From assembly GCF_014202435.1 (NCBI RefSeq), contig NZ_JACHGU010000009.1, forward strand, positions 1-64,000: a DNA stretch of 64,000 nt, given 5' to 3'. The first letter of the stretch is position 1; every line of letters begins with the position of its first letter. Shown here piece by piece: positions 29,460-38,725 of the stretch. The notes beneath the pieces are model-generated. The model ran no database searches. It saw nothing but the letters and a program-made list of their open reading frames with translations, and had not been told where the DNA came from. The translations under genes and the position numbers were made by a program. The DNA is from Pseudoxanthomonas broegbernensis (lineage in GTDB: Bacteria; Pseudomonadota; Gammaproteobacteria; Xanthomonadales; Xanthomonadaceae).

Positions 29460-32342
29460 GTGAAGAAGAATCTTTGCAAGACAGAACTGTCGCGTGCGCT
29501 GGGCATGCTGTGCCTGGCCATGGCCAGCGGCGCGGTATTCGCACAGGAAGCCGCACCGCAGACCGCCGGAGAAGAGGCGGTGCAACTGGATACCGTGACG
29601 GTACGCGGTTTCCGCCAGAGCCTGCAGTACTCGACCGAAGCCAAGCGCGATGCTACCGGTTTCACCGACTCGATCTTCTCCGAGGACATCGGCAAGTTCC
29701 CGGACCTGAACATCGCCGAGTCGCTCAACCGCATCCCCGGCATCCAGCTCGATCGCGACGTCAACGGCGAAGGCCTGAACGTGGCCATCCGCGGCCTGCC
29801 CAGCAGCTTCACCAAGACCCTGATCAACGGCGGCGATGCCTACACCGCTTCGATCGGCCTCAATCGCGGCAACCAGAACCGCGAGGTGGACCTGAACCTG
29901 TTCCCCACCGAGTTCTTCAACAAGCTGACGGTGTACAAGTCGCCGCAGGCCAGCCTGCCCGAGGGCGGCATCTCCGGCGTGGTCGACATGCGCAGCGTGC
30001 GCCCGTTCGACAACCCCGGCACCCACGTCAGCTACGCCGCGCAACTGGACCACAACAGCATCGGCGAGAAGATCAGCCCGCGCGGTTCGCTGATCGGTAG
30101 CTGGACCAACGACGAAGGCACCTTCGGCGCCCTGCTGGGTGTGTCCTCGGTGCGCACCAAGCTGTCCGTGCGCGGCTGGGAGTCGGTGGGCTGGATGAAC
30201 CCGGGCCTGAACGAAGTCCAGTGCGGTATCGGCACCTCGCTGACCAACAGGCCGGCCTCGTGCAACCCGGGCGGCGGCGGCAGCCTGCAGATGCCGGACA
30301 CCGTGCCCAACAATGCCTCCACCATCGCGGCCGGATTGACACCGGGGGACGTAATCGACGCCGACTGGCTGATGGCGCAGAACCCGGGCCTGGGCATCGG
30401 CCAGATCACCGAGGCGCTGTTCCCGCGCCTGGGCCGTCCGGTGGACATGTCCGGCGAGCGCGACCGCGACGCGGTGATCGGCTCGGTCGAATGGCGTCCC
30501 AGCGACACCATGCACTTCTACCTGGATGCGATGTACTCCACCGCCGAGTACAGCAACAGCCGCATCGACATGAACCTGGTCGGCCGCACCTTCGGCCCCA
30601 GCGGCTTCATCCCGCTGGACATGCAACTGGACAGCAACAACGTGGTCACCAGCGCCACGCTGACCAATGCCCAGTTCTTCCTGGAGGCGCGCCCGTACCG
30701 CGACGAGGTGCAGTACTGGAACGTGAACCCGGGCGCCACCTTCTGGTTCGGCGACGCCCAGGACGTGCGCCTGGACGTGCAGGGCACCTGGAGCCGTAGC
30801 TGGTTCTTCCGCGAGTCCCCGACCATCCTGGTCACCTCGCCGTTCACCACGCTCGAGTACACCAACAACGGGCAGCCCACCTGGACCACCGGTGGACTGG
30901 ACCTCAACGACCCGAACGCCGGCTGGAGCTGGGCGGGCGGCCGCGTCAACCTCAACAACGAGAAGCGCGTCACCGAGGCCGGCCGCCTGCGCGCCGACCT
31001 GCAGTTCGGCGACGACCGCAACAACGTCAAGGTCGGCGTGGCGTACGACAACTTCCGCCGCACCATCGTCGGCTTCGACAACAGCGGCGCCTGGCAGACC
31101 AACGTCCTGGCCACCCTGTCCGACAGCCAGCTCGCGTCCTACCTGCGCCCGGGCCCGTACGGCTTCATCACCGCCGACTACGCCGCGTTCATGAGGGACA
31201 CCGACTACGCCACCTACTTCGCCAACGCGCCCGAGTCCAACACCTCGGCCTCGGTCGGTGCCGCTTCCGGCGGCGTCGAGGAGAAGAACCTGGCGGCCTA
31301 CATCGAGTTCAACGGCACCAACGAGATCTGGAACCGCGAGCTGCGCTTCAACGCCGGCCTGCGCTGGATCGACACCGACCAGACCATCAGCGGCCCGGTG
31401 TCCCTGGGCGGCGAGCGCGTGTGGCAGGAGCTGGACGGCACGTACAACGAGTGGCTGCCGTCGTTCAGCGCGGCATGGGACGTGGCCGACGACGTGGTCC
31501 TGCGCATGGCCGCCTCGCGTACCCTGACCCGCCCGAACCCGCGTTCGATGCTGCCGGCGACTACCTTCTCCGATCCGTCGGCGGAGATCGCCAACCAGGG
31601 CAACCCGAACCTGTCGCCGTACCTGTCCACCAACTTCGACTTCGGCGCGGAGTGGTACACCGGCAACGAGGGCATGCTGGCGTTGAGCCTGTTCAACAAG
31701 CGGATCGAGGGCTACACCTACGAGGGCATCAACCGGATTCCGTTCAGCCGCCTGGGCATCCCGCTCAGCGCGCTGACCGACGGCCAGCGCGCCGCGCTGG
31801 AAGCCAACGGCGGCCAGGACGCCTTGATCGGCGTGCGCCAGCAGGTCAACGCCGACGCCACCCTGGACATCCGCGGTTGGGAGGCGATCTGGGTGCAGCC
31901 GCTGAACTTCGTGTTCGACGGCCTGGGCTTCATGGCCAACTACACCCACATCGACCTCAAGCCGGTCGGCCAGGAAGCGGACCAGTTGGCGGGCAACCTG
32001 TTCGGCATCGCCCCGGTGATGTGGAACGCGACCCTGTACTGGGAGAAGAACGACGCGGCGGTGCGCCTGTCCTACAACTGGACCGAGGGTTCGGCCCAGC
32101 GCGCGAGGGGCAACAACGAGGGCGGCATCGTCTACGGCCAGTTCTTCGGCGAAGACCGCGGCCAGCTCGACCTGTCGGCCAGCTACAGCTTCCGCAACCT
32201 GCCGACCAAGCCGCAGTTGACGCTCAACGTGATCAACATCACCGACGAGCCGATCCGCAACTACCTGTCGTTCAAGAACGTCCCGGGCGATATCTACGAG
32301 CCGGGCGTGACCGTTATGCTGGGAGTCCGCGGCAGCTTCTGA
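29460..32342 (+). CDS. TonB-dependent receptor of the Xanthomonas/Caulobacter class (xylan-oligosaccharide uptake)
   Basis: A 960-residue outer-membrane transporter. It has a signal peptide ending AVFAQEA, a TonB-box-like DTVTVRGFRQSLQ, and then the plug domain with EDIGKFPDLNIAESLNRIPG and GLPSSFTKTLINGG, hallmarks of the TIGR01782-type receptors. A long beta-barrel ends in an aromatic-rich strand (VTVMLGVRGSF). The GTG at 29460 follows GGGAGGGAG. These receptors import plant oligosaccharides in Xanthomonas; the neighbours imply aldouronic acids or xylo-oligosaccharides. It is separated from the next gene by an intrinsic terminator. Confidence 0.92.
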   Translation: MKKNLCKTELSRALGMLCLAMASGAVFAQEAAPQTAGEEAVQLDTVTVRGFRQSLQYSTEAKRDATGFTDSIFSEDIGKFPDLNIAESLNRIPGIQLDRDVNGEGLNVAIRGLPSSFTKTLINGGDAYTASIGLNRGNQNREVDLNLFPTEFFNKLTVYKSPQASLPEGGISGVVDMRSVRPFDNPGTHVSYAAQLDHNSIGEKISPRGSLIGSWTNDEGTFGALLGVSSVRTKLSVRGWESVGWMNPGLNEVQCGIGTSLTNRPASCNPGGGGSLQMPDTVPNNASTIAAGLTPGDVIDADWLMAQNPGLGIGQITEALFPRLGRPVDMSGERDRDAVIGSVEWRPSDTMHFYLDAMYSTAEYSNSRIDMNLVGRTFGPSGFIPLDMQLDSNNVVTSATLTNAQFFLEARPYRDEVQYWNVNPGATFWFGDAQDVRLDVQGTWSRSWFFRESPTILVTSPFTTLEYTNNGQPTWTTGGLDLNDPNAGWSWAGGRVNLNNEKRVTEAGRLRADLQFGDDRNNVKVGVAYDNFRRTIVGFDNSGAWQTNVLATLSDSQLASYLRPGPYGFITADYAAFMRDTDYATYFANAPESNTSASVGAASGGVEEKNLAAYIEFNGTNEIWNRELRFNAGLRWIDTDQTISGPVSLGGERVWQELDGTYNEWLPSFSAAWDVADDVVLRMAASRTLTRPNPRSMLPATTFSDPSAEIANQGNPNLSPYLSTNFDFGAEWYTGNEGMLALSLFNKRIEGYTYEGINRIPFSRLGIPLSALTDGQRAALEANGGQDALIGVRQQVNADATLDIRGWEAIWVQPLNFVFDGLGFMANYTHIDLKPVGQEADQLAGNLFGIAPVMWNATLYWEKNDAAVRLSYNWTEGSAQRARGNNEGGIVYGQFFGEDRGQLDLSASYSFRNLPTKPQLTLNVINITDEPIRNYLSFKNVPGDIYEPGVTVMLGVRGSF

Positions 32343-32369
32343 GCCGATGCGATCACCAGGTGACACCCG

Positions 32370-32410
32370 CGGCCCGTTCCGGTACATCGTACCGGGCGGG
32401 CCGTGGTTTT
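32370..32410 (+). terminator. intrinsic terminator after the TonB receptor gene
   Basis: The stem CGGCCCG-tt-CCGGTAC pairs with GTACCGG-g-CGGGCCG across a 3-nt loop (32370-32403), followed by TGGTTTTG. It is 28 nt after the receptor stop and 54 nt before the next start. Partial read-through would let receptor and transporter be made at different levels. Confidence 0.75.
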
Positions 32411-32463
32411 GAGGGGTGTCCCATGCCGGACACGCAACCAGCGAACAGGGGAGTGGGGCGCTA

Positions 32464-33942
32464 ATGAACGCGAATACCGAAAGACTGACCGTAGTGGAGA
32501 AGGTGGGCTACAGCCTGGGCGACCTGGCGGCCAACCTGATCTTCCAGACGCTGGTGACGTTCCTGGCGTTCTTCTACACGGACATCTACCGCATCCCCGC
32601 CGGCACCGCGGCCACGATCATCTTCGTCGTCGGCCTGCTGGGCGCGTTCGTGTTCACCCCGCTGGTGGCGGTGCTGGCGGACCGCACCAATACCCGCTGG
32701 GGCAAATTCCGGCCGTGGATCCTGTGGACGGCGGTGCCGTTCGGCGTCCTGGCCCTGCTGGCCTTCAGCACGCCGGACCTGGGCGAGCGCGGCAAGGTCT
32801 TCTACGCGGCCGCCACCTACACCTTGCTGGTGCTGGTGTACGCGGCCAACAACCTCCCGTATTCGGCGCTCAGCGGCGTGCTCACCGGCAACATGGCCCA
32901 GCGCAACAGCCTGTCGTCGTACCGCTTCGTGGCGGTGATGGTGGCCCAGTTGGTGGTGCAGTCGCTGCTGCTGCCGCTGGTGCTGATCCTGGGCGACGGC
33001 GACCGGGTGCAGGGCTTCCACAACACGATGCTGCTGTTCGCGGCGGTCGGCACGGTGTTCTTCCTGATCACCTTCTCCACCACTCGCGAGCGCGTGGTGC
33101 CGACGCAGGAGCAGAAGTCCAGCATCCGCCAGGACCTGGCCGACCTGGGCCGCAACCGGCCGTGGGTGGTGGTACTGCTGGTGACCATCCTCGTGTTCAC
33201 CACCCTGTCTTTGAAGGGCGGCACCTATGTCTACTACTTCCAGTACTACCTGGACGAGGCGGCGATGGCCGGGTTCCTCCAGGACGTGGGCTTCAACGGC
33301 CTCATCGCGGGCCTGAATTCGCTGCTCACCGGCATCGGCCTGACCGGGTTCCAGTGGCCGGAGGACGCGACCACCTCGGCCTTCAGCCTGTTCAATGCCG
33401 GCGGCATCATCTTCATGATCGTGGGCATCGGCTTTTCCAAGAAGCTGGCCGACCGCTTCGGCAAGCGCGACGTCTACGGCGTGTTCCTGTTCATCGCCAC
33501 GCTGTTCATGCTCGCCTTCTACCTGTTTCCGCCGGACCGCATCGGCCTGGTGTTCGGTGCCCAGATCCTGCACGGCTTCTTCTACGGCATCACCATCCCG
33601 CTGCTGTGGGCGATGGTGGCCGACGTGGCCGACTACTCGGAGTGGAAGAACAACCGCCGCGCCACCGCCATCATCTTCTCGGCCATCCTGTGCGGGCTGA
33701 AGGTGGGCCTGAGCGTGGGCGGCGCGCTGGTGGCCGGCATCCTCGCCCACCACGCATACGACGCCAACCTGGAGGCGCAGTCGCCGGAGGCGGTGGCCGG
33801 CATCCGCCTGGCGGTGAGCGTGTACTGCTCGATCCCGTTCCTGATCGCCGCCTGCCTGCTGTTCTTCTACAAGATCAACAAGCCGATGGAATCGCGAATC
33901 GAACGCGAACTGGCCGAGCGTCGCGCCGGCCAGCCCGCCTGA
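32464..33942 (+). CDS. GPH-family glycoside/pentoside:cation symporter
   Basis: A 492-residue inner-membrane protein of the MelB/XynB-YicJ class with about 12 membrane segments. Family features are KVGYSLGDLAANLIFQ at the N-terminus, ADRTNTRWGKFRPW in the first cytoplasmic loop and ADVADYSEWKNNRRATA in the second half. It probably carries xylobiose or a similar disaccharide from periplasm to cytoplasm for the cytoplasmic GH43 encoded next. About 45 residues are inserted around FLQDVGFNGLIAGLNS, common in xanthomonad relatives. The ATG at 32464 follows a GGGGAG-containing stretch. Confidence 0.9.
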   Translation: MNANTERLTVVEKVGYSLGDLAANLIFQTLVTFLAFFYTDIYRIPAGTAATIIFVVGLLGAFVFTPLVAVLADRTNTRWGKFRPWILWTAVPFGVLALLAFSTPDLGERGKVFYAAATYTLLVLVYAANNLPYSALSGVLTGNMAQRNSLSSYRFVAVMVAQLVVQSLLLPLVLILGDGDRVQGFHNTMLLFAAVGTVFFLITFSTTRERVVPTQEQKSSIRQDLADLGRNRPWVVVLLVTILVFTTLSLKGGTYVYYFQYYLDEAAMAGFLQDVGFNGLIAGLNSLLTGIGLTGFQWPEDATTSAFSLFNAGGIIFMIVGIGFSKKLADRFGKRDVYGVFLFIATLFMLAFYLFPPDRIGLVFGAQILHGFFYGITIPLLWAMVADVADYSEWKNNRRATAIIFSAILCGLKVGLSVGGALVAGILAHHAYDANLEAQSPEAVAGIRLAVSVYCSIPFLIAACLLFFYKINKPMESRIERELAERRAGQPA

Positions 33943-33971
33943 CCCCTGGCCAAGCAAACGGAGTACCCCAC

Positions 33972-34991
33972 ATGGCAGACCAGGAATACACCGAAGCCGA
34001 CCTGAAGGCATTGGCCGACAAGGCCATCTCCAAGCCGCTGGTCACCCACATCTATACCGCCGACCCGTCGGCGCACGTGTTCGAGGGCAAGGTCTACGTC
34101 TACCCCTCGCACGACGTCGAGGGCGGCGTGGCCTTCGACGACGACGGCGGCCACTTCCAGATGCAGGACTACCACGTCCTGCGCCAGGACTCGCCGCAGT
34201 CGCCCGCGGTCGACTGCGGGCTGGCCCTGCACGTGAAGGACGTGCCCTGGGCCGCCGGGCAGATGTGGGCCCCGGACGCGGCCACCAAGGACGGCAAGTA
34301 CTACCTGTACTTCCCGGCCAAGCGCGCCGACGGCATCTTCCAGATCGGCGTGGCGGTGGGCGACCGCCCGGAAGGCCCGTTCGCGGCCGAGCCCGAGCCC
34401 ATCGCCGGCAGCTACTCGATCGACCCGGCGGTGTTCGCCGACGACGACGGCGAGCACTACATGTACTTCGGCGGCATCTGGGGCGGGCAACTGCAGAAGT
34501 ACCGCGACAACCGCTACGACGCCGCGCACGAGGAGCCAGCCGACGACGAGCCGGCGCTCGGCCCGAAGGTGGCGCGCCTGAGCGCGGACATGAAGCGGTT
34601 CGCCGAGGCCCCGCGCGAGGTGCTCATCGTGGACGAGGCCGGCGAACCGCTGCGGGCCGGCGACCACGACCGCCGCTATTTCGAAGGCCCGTGGATGCAC
34701 AAGTACCAGGGCCGGTACTACCTGTCCTATTCCACCGGCGACACCCACCTGCTGTGCTACGCCACCAGCGACGACCCCTATGGGCCGTTCGTGTACCAGG
34801 GCGTGATCCTGACCCCGGTGGTGGGCTGGACCACGCACCACTCCATCGTCGAGTTCGAAGGCCGCTGGTGGCTGTACTACCACGACGCCATCCTCTCCGG
34901 CGGCGTCACCCACCTGCGCTCGGCCAAGGTGGCCGAGCTGCACTACGACGCCGACGGCCGCTTCAAGACCCTGCATCCCTATGGCCAGTGA
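33972..34991 (+). CDS. cytoplasmic GH43 glycosidase
   Basis: A 339-residue single-domain GH43 protein without a signal peptide, so it acts in the cytoplasm. Motifs: HIYTADPSAHVFEGKVYVYPS (general base Asp, shown in part), SIDPAVFADDDGEHYMYFGG (pKa modulator Asp) and RYFEGPWMHKY (acid Glu). It fits beta-xylosidase or alpha-L-arabinofuranosidase subfamilies that act on short imported oligosaccharides. It lies 29 nt after the symporter gene with GGAG before the ATG, and overlaps the mutarotase start by 11 nt. Confidence 0.88.
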   Translation: MADQEYTEADLKALADKAISKPLVTHIYTADPSAHVFEGKVYVYPSHDVEGGVAFDDDGGHFQMQDYHVLRQDSPQSPAVDCGLALHVKDVPWAAGQMWAPDAATKDGKYYLYFPAKRADGIFQIGVAVGDRPEGPFAAEPEPIAGSYSIDPAVFADDDGEHYMYFGGIWGGQLQKYRDNRYDAAHEEPADDEPALGPKVARLSADMKRFAEAPREVLIVDEAGEPLRAGDHDRRYFEGPWMHKYQGRYYLSYSTGDTHLLCYATSDDPYGPFVYQGVILTPVVGWTTHHSIVEFEGRWWLYYHDAILSGGVTHLRSAKVAELHYDADGRFKTLHPYGQ

Positions 34992-35826
34992 CGCCCACGC
35001 GCCGGCGGCCGGCGTCGACCCCACCTCGCCGCTGGCGCCCGGCCCGCTGCTGACCCTGGCCGACGGGGCGCTGTCGGTGGACATCGCGCCGGCGGCGGGC
35101 GGGCGCATCGCCCAGATCCGCTGCGACGGCATCGAGCAGCTCGTCGGCCACGGCGAACACGGCTCGACCGCGGCGATCGCGTGGGGCGCCTACCCGATGG
35201 TGCCGTGGTGCGGGCGCATCCGCGACGGCCGCTTCCGGTTCGAGGGCCGGGACTACGCGCTCCCGGCCAACCTGGGGCCGCATGCCATCCACGGCGTCGG
35301 CTACCTGATGCCCTGGCAGGTGACCGGGCAGTCGCCGCGGCACGTGGAACTGGAACTGGCGATGCCCAGCGACCACCGCTGGCCGTTCGGCGGCATCGCG
35401 CGCCAGCGCATCGAGCTGGACGGGCGCCGGCTGGTCATGGACCTCTCGGCCACCGCGACCGGGCAGGCGATGCCGGTGACCCTGGGCTGGCACCCGTGGT
35501 TCCGCAAGCCCGAGCGACTGGAATTCCATCCCGAGGCGATGTACCCGCGCGACGCCGGCAACATCACCGTGCTGCCGCCGGGCGAACTGCGCCCCGGCCC
35601 GTGGGACGACTGCTTCGTCAACCGCCGCGAGGTGGTGGTGCATCGCGGCGGGCAGCGCATCCGCCTGAATTCCGAGTGCAGCGACTGGGTGGTGTACGAC
35701 GAGCCGGCCTTCGCCACCTGCGTCGAGCCGCAGACGGCCATGCCCGACGGTTTCAACCTGGCGCCGGAGCGCATGCTGCGGCCGGGCCAGACCGCCGCGG
35801 CGCGTTACGTGATGGAGTGGGACTGA
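34981..35826 (+). CDS. aldose 1-epimerase (mutarotase)
   Basis: A 281-residue beta-sandwich epimerase. The N-terminal AAGGRIAQIRCDG, the GPHAIHGVGYLMPW histidine segment, the VTLGWHPWF block and the PWDDCF motif match aldose-1-epimerase-like proteins. It would interconvert alpha and beta anomers of sugars released by the GH43. The start overlaps the GH43 coding end by 11 nt, indicating an operon (symporter-GH43-epimerase). The exact sugar is unknown. Confidence 0.87.
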   Translation: MASDAHAPAAGVDPTSPLAPGPLLTLADGALSVDIAPAAGGRIAQIRCDGIEQLVGHGEHGSTAAIAWGAYPMVPWCGRIRDGRFRFEGRDYALPANLGPHAIHGVGYLMPWQVTGQSPRHVELELAMPSDHRWPFGGIARQRIELDGRRLVMDLSATATGQAMPVTLGWHPWFRKPERLEFHPEAMYPRDAGNITVLPPGELRPGPWDDCFVNRREVVVHRGGQRIRLNSECSDWVVYDEPAFATCVEPQTAMPDGFNLAPERMLRPGQTAAARYVMEWD

Positions 35827-35835
35827 GGGCCGCTT

Positions 35836-35853
35836 GCCGGTGCAGGCACCGGC
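35836..35853. terminator. short hairpin between convergent epimerase and rep genes
   Basis: GCCGGTGC-ag-GCACCGGC is a perfect inverted repeat in the 51-bp gap between two convergent genes. Without a T-run on either strand it is only a possible bidirectional terminator. Confidence 0.35.
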
Positions 35854-35877
35854 CGCGACGCCCGGCTGCCGCGCGGC

Positions 35878-37851
35878 TCAATCCTCCAGCAGCGCCTGGA
35901 TCGCGGCGAAGCTGGCCGTGGCGCGTTCCTTCCTGCGCGCGGCGTCGGCCACCGGGTCGGCGCCGTCGCGCTGCAGCTCGGCTGCCGGCAGCTCGTCGAG
36001 GAAGCGGCTGGGCTTGAGCCGCACCTTCTCGCGGAAGCGCTGGGTCTGGCGGCTGTAGCTCAGCCACAACTGGGTCTTGGCCCGGGTGATGCCCACGTAC
36101 ATCAGGCGCCGCTCCTCCTCCAGCGAGCCTTCCTCCAGCGCGGCCTCGTGGGGCAGGGTGCCGTCCTCGCAGCCGACGATGAACACGTAGCCGAACTCCA
36201 GGCCCTTGGCCGCGTGCAGGCTCATCAGCCGCACCTGGTTACCGCCGTCGTCCTTGTCGTTGCGCGACAGCAGCGCCAGTTGCGCGGCCAGGTCGCCGGC
36301 GCTGGCCCCGCGCGGGCCGCCCTCGAACCATTCGGCCAGCTCGTCCAGGTTGGCGCGGCGGCGCTGGAACGAGGCCTCGTCCTTGCACTGGCCGCGCAGG
36401 TCGGCCAGCAGGCCGGACTTGTCGGCCAGCCGCCGCACCAGGTCGGCGGCGCTGAGCTGGCCGGCGTGGCCGCGCAGGTCGGCGATGATGTCGTTGAACG
36501 CGCCCAGGCCGTTGGCCGCGCGCGGCGGGAGCTGCTGCAGCGCGCCCAGCGACTGCGCAGCGCGCGACATCGGCATGTGCCTGCCGGCGGCCAGTTCGGC
36601 CAGCTTCGCCAGCGAGGTGGCGCCGACCTCGCGCCTGGGCGACTGCACCGCGCGCAGGAAGGCCGCATCGTCCTCCGGGTTGGCGATCACCCGCAGCCAG
36701 GACAGGGCGTCTTTCACCTCCTGCCGTTCCAGGAAGGCGGTGCCGCCGGTGAGGTGGTAGGGCACGCGCAGCAGTTGCAGCGCTTTCTCCAGCGGCCGCG
36801 ACTGGTGGTTGCCGCGGAACAGGATGCAGAACTCGCTCCACGGCACCTGCTTGCTGGTGCCCAGGAAGGATATCTCGGCGGCCACCTTTTCGGCCTCGTG
36901 CTCGCCGTCGCGGCATTCCCACACGCGGATGCGCTCGCCGTCGGCCTGCTCGCTCCACAGCTTCTTCGGGTGCTGGTGCGGGTTGTGCGCGATCAGCGCG
37001 TTGGCCGCGCGCAGCACCCGGTTGGAGCAGCGGTAGTTCTGCTCCAGCTTGACCACCCGCAGCGCGGGGTAGTCGCGCTCCATCTGCTGCAGGTTCTCGG
37101 GGTTGGCGCCGCGCCAGGCGTAGATGCTCTGGTCGTCGTCGCCCACGCAGGTGAAGTTGCCGCGCGGGCCGGCGATGGCCTTGAGCAGGCGGTACTGGGC
37201 GTCGTTGGTGTCCTGGCACTCGTCCACCAGCAGGTAGCCGATGCGCTCGCGCCAGGCGGACACGATCTGCGCGTCCTGCTCCAGGATCTGCACCGGCAGC
37301 CGGATCAGGTCGTCGAAGTCCACCGCGTTGAAGGCGGCCAGCCGTGCCTGGTAGCGGGCGTACAGCCGGGCCGCCTCCATCTCGCGGGTGGAGCGCGCCG
37401 CGGCCAGCGCCTGCTCCGGCGACAGGCCGGCGTTCTTCGCGCGCGAGACCAGGTTCTTCGCATCGTCCACCGCGTCGGGCTTGGCGCCCGGCATCAGGTC
37501 CTTGACCTGCGCGGCGCTGTCGTCGGCGTCGAAGATGGAGAAGCCGCGCTTCAGGCCGGCGGCGGCGTGCTCGATCTGCAGGAATCTCAGCCCCAGCGCG
37601 TGGAAGGTGCAGATGGTCAGCCCTTCGGCCGCCTCGCCCTTGATGCGCCGGGCCACGCGCTCGCGCATCTCCCGGGCCGACTTGTTGGTGAAGGTGATCG
37701 CGGCGATGCGCCGGGCCGGATAGCGCCCGGACGCGACCAGGTGGGCGATCTTCTCGACGATGACCCGGGTCTTGCCGCTGCCGGCGCCGGCCAGCACCAG
37801 CAGCGGCCCCTGGTCGTGCAGCACCGCGGCGCGTTGTGGGGAATTGAGCAA
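35878..37851 (-). CDS. rep: ATP-dependent DNA helicase Rep
   Basis: A 657-residue superfamily 1A helicase. Motifs are in order: Walker A AGAGSGKTRVI, ITFTNKSAREM (Ia), LVDECQDTND (II), DDQSIYAWRGA (III), LEQNYRCSN (IV), VRLMSLHAAKGLEF (V) and VGITRAKTQLWLSY (VI). Length and N-terminus fit Rep rather than UvrD (about 720). The frame starts at a TTG at 37851 (LNSPQRAAVL); no in-frame ATG lies close by, so TTG is probably real. Rep moves 3'-5' and clears proteins ahead of the replication fork. It converges on the xylan locus and diverges from tdk. Confidence 0.93.
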   Translation of the reverse strand: MLNSPQRAAVLHDQGPLLVLAGAGSGKTRVIVEKIAHLVASGRYPARRIAAITFTNKSAREMRERVARRIKGEAAEGLTICTFHALGLRFLQIEHAAAGLKRGFSIFDADDSAAQVKDLMPGAKPDAVDDAKNLVSRAKNAGLSPEQALAAARSTREMEAARLYARYQARLAAFNAVDFDDLIRLPVQILEQDAQIVSAWRERIGYLLVDECQDTNDAQYRLLKAIAGPRGNFTCVGDDDQSIYAWRGANPENLQQMERDYPALRVVKLEQNYRCSNRVLRAANALIAHNPHQHPKKLWSEQADGERIRVWECRDGEHEAEKVAAEISFLGTSKQVPWSEFCILFRGNHQSRPLEKALQLLRVPYHLTGGTAFLERQEVKDALSWLRVIANPEDDAAFLRAVQSPRREVGATSLAKLAELAAGRHMPMSRAAQSLGALQQLPPRAANGLGAFNDIIADLRGHAGQLSAADLVRRLADKSGLLADLRGQCKDEASFQRRRANLDELAEWFEGGPRGASAGDLAAQLALLSRNDKDDGGNQVRLMSLHAAKGLEFGYVFIVGCEDGTLPHEAALEEGSLEEERRLMYVGITRAKTQLWLSYSRQTQRFREKVRLKPSRFLDELPAAELQRDGADPVADAARRKERATASFAAIQALLED

Positions 37852-37958
37852 GGTCGCGAAAGGCAGGCCGGACGGGCGTGCATTCTACCCGGCCCGGCCG
37901 TGACGGGATTTCCGGGGCGCACAGGCGGCAGGTGCGGCGGCGGCATTAGAATCCGCGC

Positions 37959-38576
37959 ATGGCCAAGCTCTACTTCTACTATTCGGCGATGAACGCCGGC
38001 AAGACCACCACCTTGCTGCAATCGGCGCACAACTACCGCGAGCGCGGCATGCGCACCTTGATCCTGACCCCGCGCCTGGATCACCGCGGCGGCGGCGGTA
38101 TGGTCGCTTCGCGCATCGGCCTGCGCGCGCAGGGCACCGCCTTCGACCGCGACACCGACCTGGAGCGGCGGGTGGACGCCGACCTGGCCGCGCACGGGCC
38201 GCTGCACTGCGTGCTGGTGGACGAGGCCCAGTTCCTGAGCCGCGCGCAGGTGTGGCAGTTGAGCGAGGTGGTGGACCGGCTGGGCATCCCGGTGCTGTGC
38301 TATGGCCTGCGCACCGATTTCCGCGGCGAGCTGTTCGAGGGCAGCCAGTACCTGCTGGCCTGGGCCGACGAACTGCAGGAGATCAAGACCATCTGCCACA
38401 GCGGCAGCAAGGCGACCATGAACGTGCGCGTGGACGCACAGGGCCGGGCGGTGCGCGACGGCCCGCAGGTGGAGATCGGCGGCAACGAGCGCTACGTCTC
38501 GGTCAGCCGCAAGGAGTTCAAGAAGGTGATGCGCGACGAGGGCGCGATCGAAGCGCAGCAGGCGCCGTTGCCGTGA
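37959..38576 (+). CDS. tdk: thymidine kinase
   Basis: A 205-residue type II thymidine kinase that phosphorylates thymidine with ATP. The P-loop [13 protein letters not shown], the VLVDEAQFL catalytic segment and the [12 protein letters not shown] lasso region match E. coli Tdk closely. The zinc site looks degraded: E. coli has CFCG and VCRKH, whereas this protein has CHSG and VSRKE, so at most one of the four usual ligands stays. The first 11 residues ([11 protein letters not shown]) align with the E. coli start, supporting the ATG at 37959. Confidence 0.93.
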   Translation: MAKLYFYYSAMNAGKTTTLLQSAHNYRERGMRTLILTPRLDHRGGGGMVASRIGLRAQGTAFDRDTDLERRVDADLAAHGPLHCVLVDEAQFLSRAQVWQLSEVVDRLGIPVLCYGLRTDFRGELFEGSQYLLAWADELQEIKTICHSGSKATMNVRVDAQGRAVRDGPQVEIGGNERYVSVSRKEFKKVMRDEGAIEAQQAPLP

Positions 38577-38653
38577 ATGCCGGCGACGCAGGGCGCGGGC
38601 GGCGGGCGCCGCAGGCTTGCCGTGGCGGCGGCAACAGCCCGGCCGCAGGCGGA

Positions 38654-38661
38654 GGGGGGGG
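38654..38661 (+). repeat. 8-G homopolymer upstream of the second TonB receptor
   Basis: Eight consecutive G residues lie 64 nt before the proposed ATG of the receptor at 38726. The tract sits in a frame that stays open into the receptor, so slippage could matter if translation starts upstream. Confidence 0.8.
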
Positions 38662-38725
38662 CGTTGCGGCCTGCGGCCAGATCGGTACCGGCACCCCGCC
38701 GGAGCCTGGCCTGCCCTTGGACACG

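Noticed and set aside
38577-38725. Possible cobalamin riboswitch before the BtuB-like receptor
   Set aside because: The gap is only 149 nt and I find neither the conserved core box (GCCACTG-type) nor a clear paired architecture; the GC-rich inverted segments are not specific.
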